DNA from: Nitrospinota bacterium
GTDB lineage: Bacteria; JAUXIQ01
Assembly (NCBI GenBank): GCA_030620925.1
Contig: JAUXIQ010000145.1
Location: forward strand, 1-5,931
Direction: 5' to 3'
Length of the DNA: 5,931 nt
Below are positions 4,898-5,931 of the stretch, in pieces; positions within the stretch are counted from its first letter, which is position 1, and each line of letters begins with the position of its first letter. Made by a program: the position numbers and the translations under genes. Below the pieces are notes generated by a model. That model saw only the letters and a list, made by a program, of their open reading frames with translations. It searched no databases and was not told the DNA's origin.

Positions 4898-5931
4898 TCA
4901 GGGTTTTGTTGATGCGCCTGAAGTCAACGCCTCGAACCTTTCGTCCACTTCCTTTTGTATCACGGCTAAATGTTCGTCGGTGAGTTTAGAGAACCGGCCC
5001 TGGAGTTTCAGATATTCTTCTACGGGTTTCCGCTCTTTTGGGAGCCTGGATATGGTCCGCTCACCGTTTTCATATTCGTAGAGTACCCAGGAGCCGGTTT
5101 CGAAAGCGAGCCGGGATAGCTGAATGGAGATGGACGGATCGAACTCCCAGCCGGTGGGGCAGGGGCACAAGACGTGAACGAACGCCGGCCCCTTTATGCT
5201 GTTTGCTTTTTCTATTTTTTTCACCAGGTCTCCGGGGAAACAGGGCAGCGCGGTAGCCACGTATATTCCGTGGGCTTCCATTATCCTGGCTATGTCTTTT
5301 TTGAACTCCTGTTTGCCTCCGGGAGTCGTTTTTGTCCGGGCCTGATAAGACGTGGTGCTGCTCCGCTGAACGCCGGTGTTCATGTAAGCTTCGTTGTCGT
5401 AGCAGACATAGGTTATGTCGTGACCCCGCTCGACGGCACCCGACAGTGGCTGGAAGCCGATGTCCGCCAGGGCGCCGTCCCCGCCAAGGACCAGCACCTT
5501 GGTATCGCTGCCTTTCTGCTTGAAGGCCGCCTCCACGCCGCTTCCCGCCGAAGCGACGTTGGTGAAACAGAAATGCGCCGATGCCATGTTCCAACCCACC
5601 AGCGGGAACCCTGACGTAACCGTTTGCATGCATCCCGTGGCGTAGACGCACACGGCGTCGTCGCCCATGGCGTCTGCTATATGACGCAGGGCCAGCAGTG
5701 GCGCGCAGCCCTGGCAGGCGGTAGTGCCCGGCGCTATGTAGCTCTTAACGTCTTTGACGTCCTCCCTCTCAACTTCCTTCCCCTGGCAGATGGCCTGGTA
5801 GTTGTCCCATCCGCCGGCCTGTAAGACCTTATCGGGTATATCCTCGATGTACCACTCCTCGAACTCGTCGTTCCTGTCCAGCCCCATGTCCACTATTTTC
5901 CTCACGTCTTCGTGGTAGAGCTCGGCGGAAG
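4898..5931 (-). CDS. porB: 2-oxoacid:ferredoxin oxidoreductase, beta subunit (PorB-like), 5' end beyond or near window edge
   Basis: The thiamine-diphosphate-binding, [4Fe-4S]-carrying subunit of a pyruvate (or other 2-oxoacid):ferredoxin oxidoreductase, which interconverts a 2-oxoacid plus CoA with acyl-CoA, CO2 and reduced ferredoxin. Residues are numbered from the GTG at 5905. ACQGC gives cluster Cys64 and Cys67, ATGCM gives Cys92, and CPCPTGW supplies the fourth (Cys249 or Cys247). The TPP motif runs from GGDG (141-144) to DNEAYMNTG (170-178). GSWVLYEYENG (271-281) and KPVEEYLKLQGRF (293-305) are typical PorB C-terminal motifs. The open frame continues past GTG 5905 to the window edge with no stop and only a poor SD there. 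A GTG at 5893 has AGGA 5 nt upstream and is another possible start. The stretch before the first cluster cysteine is therefore longer than in ordinary PorB. The subunit family is firm; pyruvate as substrate is inferred from sequence style, and the alpha, gamma and delta partners would lie outside the window. Confidence 0.9.
   Translation of the reverse strand, partial: SAELYHEDVRKIVDMGLDRNDEFEEWYIEDIPDKVLQAGGWDNYQAICQGKEVEREDVKDVKSYIAPGTTACQGCAPLLALRHIADAMGDDAVCVYATGCMQTVTSGFPLVGWNMASAHFCFTNVASAGSGVEAAFKQKGSDTKVLVLGGDGALADIGFQPLSGAVERGHDITYVCYDNEAYMNTGVQRSSTTSYQARTKTTPGGKQEFKKDIARIMEAHGIYVATALPCFPGDLVKKIEKANSIKGPAFVHVLCPCPTGWEFDPSISIQLSRLAFETGSWVLYEYENGERTISRLPKERKPVEEYLKLQGRFSKLTDEHLAVIQKEVDERFEALTSGASTKP

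Noticed and set aside
5070-5651. Second minus-strand open frame of 193 residues inside porB
   Set aside because: It is an out-of-frame, Arg/Gly/His-rich reading of the same bases; the PorB frame carries the Fe-S and TPP motifs.

Overview
The window looks like part of the chromosome of an anaerobic bacterium. Shine-Dalgarno sites (AGGAGG, GAGGGG), a near-consensus sigma70-type promoter and a bacterial-style ThiE argue for a bacterium. A ferredoxin-linked 2-oxoacid oxidoreductase subunit and an oxygen-sensitive 4-hydroxybutyryl-CoA dehydratase argue for an anaerobic life. The phylum cannot be fixed from the sequence alone; an anaerobic Firmicutes, Chloroflexi or deltaproteobacterial-type lineage would fit, but this is inference.

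Layout. Bases 1-1450 (minus strand) hold a DNA-alkylation repair pair. An AlkA-type 3-methyladenine glycosylase is followed, with a 4-base ATGA overlap, by an Ogt/MGMT-type O6-alkylguanine methyltransferase that loses only its last few residues at the left edge. A divergent intergenic region (1451-1715) carries a strong promoter (TTGCCA, 17 bp, TATAAT) driving thiE, thiamine-phosphate synthase (1716-2357, plus strand). thiE converges on a minus-strand cluster, leaving only 3 bp between the two stop codons.

The minus-strand cluster, read from the right edge leftwards, has three genes. They are a PorB-type thiamine-diphosphate/[4Fe-4S] subunit of a 2-oxoacid:ferredoxin oxidoreductase (running off the right edge), 4-hydroxybutyryl-CoA dehydratase (abfD-like, with all Fe-S and catalytic residues visible), and an NAD-dependent 3-hydroxyacyl-CoA dehydrogenase. 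They share a strand, have short gaps (79 and 43 bp) and show no terminator between them, so they probably form one operon.

Together they suggest this path: 4-hydroxybutyryl-CoA to crotonyl-CoA, hydration to 3-hydroxybutyryl-CoA (hydratase not in the window), oxidation to acetoacetyl-CoA, thiolysis to acetyl-CoA (thiolase not in the window), with POR linking acetyl-CoA and pyruvate through ferredoxin. This matches either 4-aminobutyrate/4-hydroxybutyrate fermentation or the acetyl-CoA-regenerating half of a 4-hydroxybutyrate carbon-fixation cycle. The window alone cannot say which. I saw no tRNA, rRNA, CRISPR array, insertion sequence or defence system.
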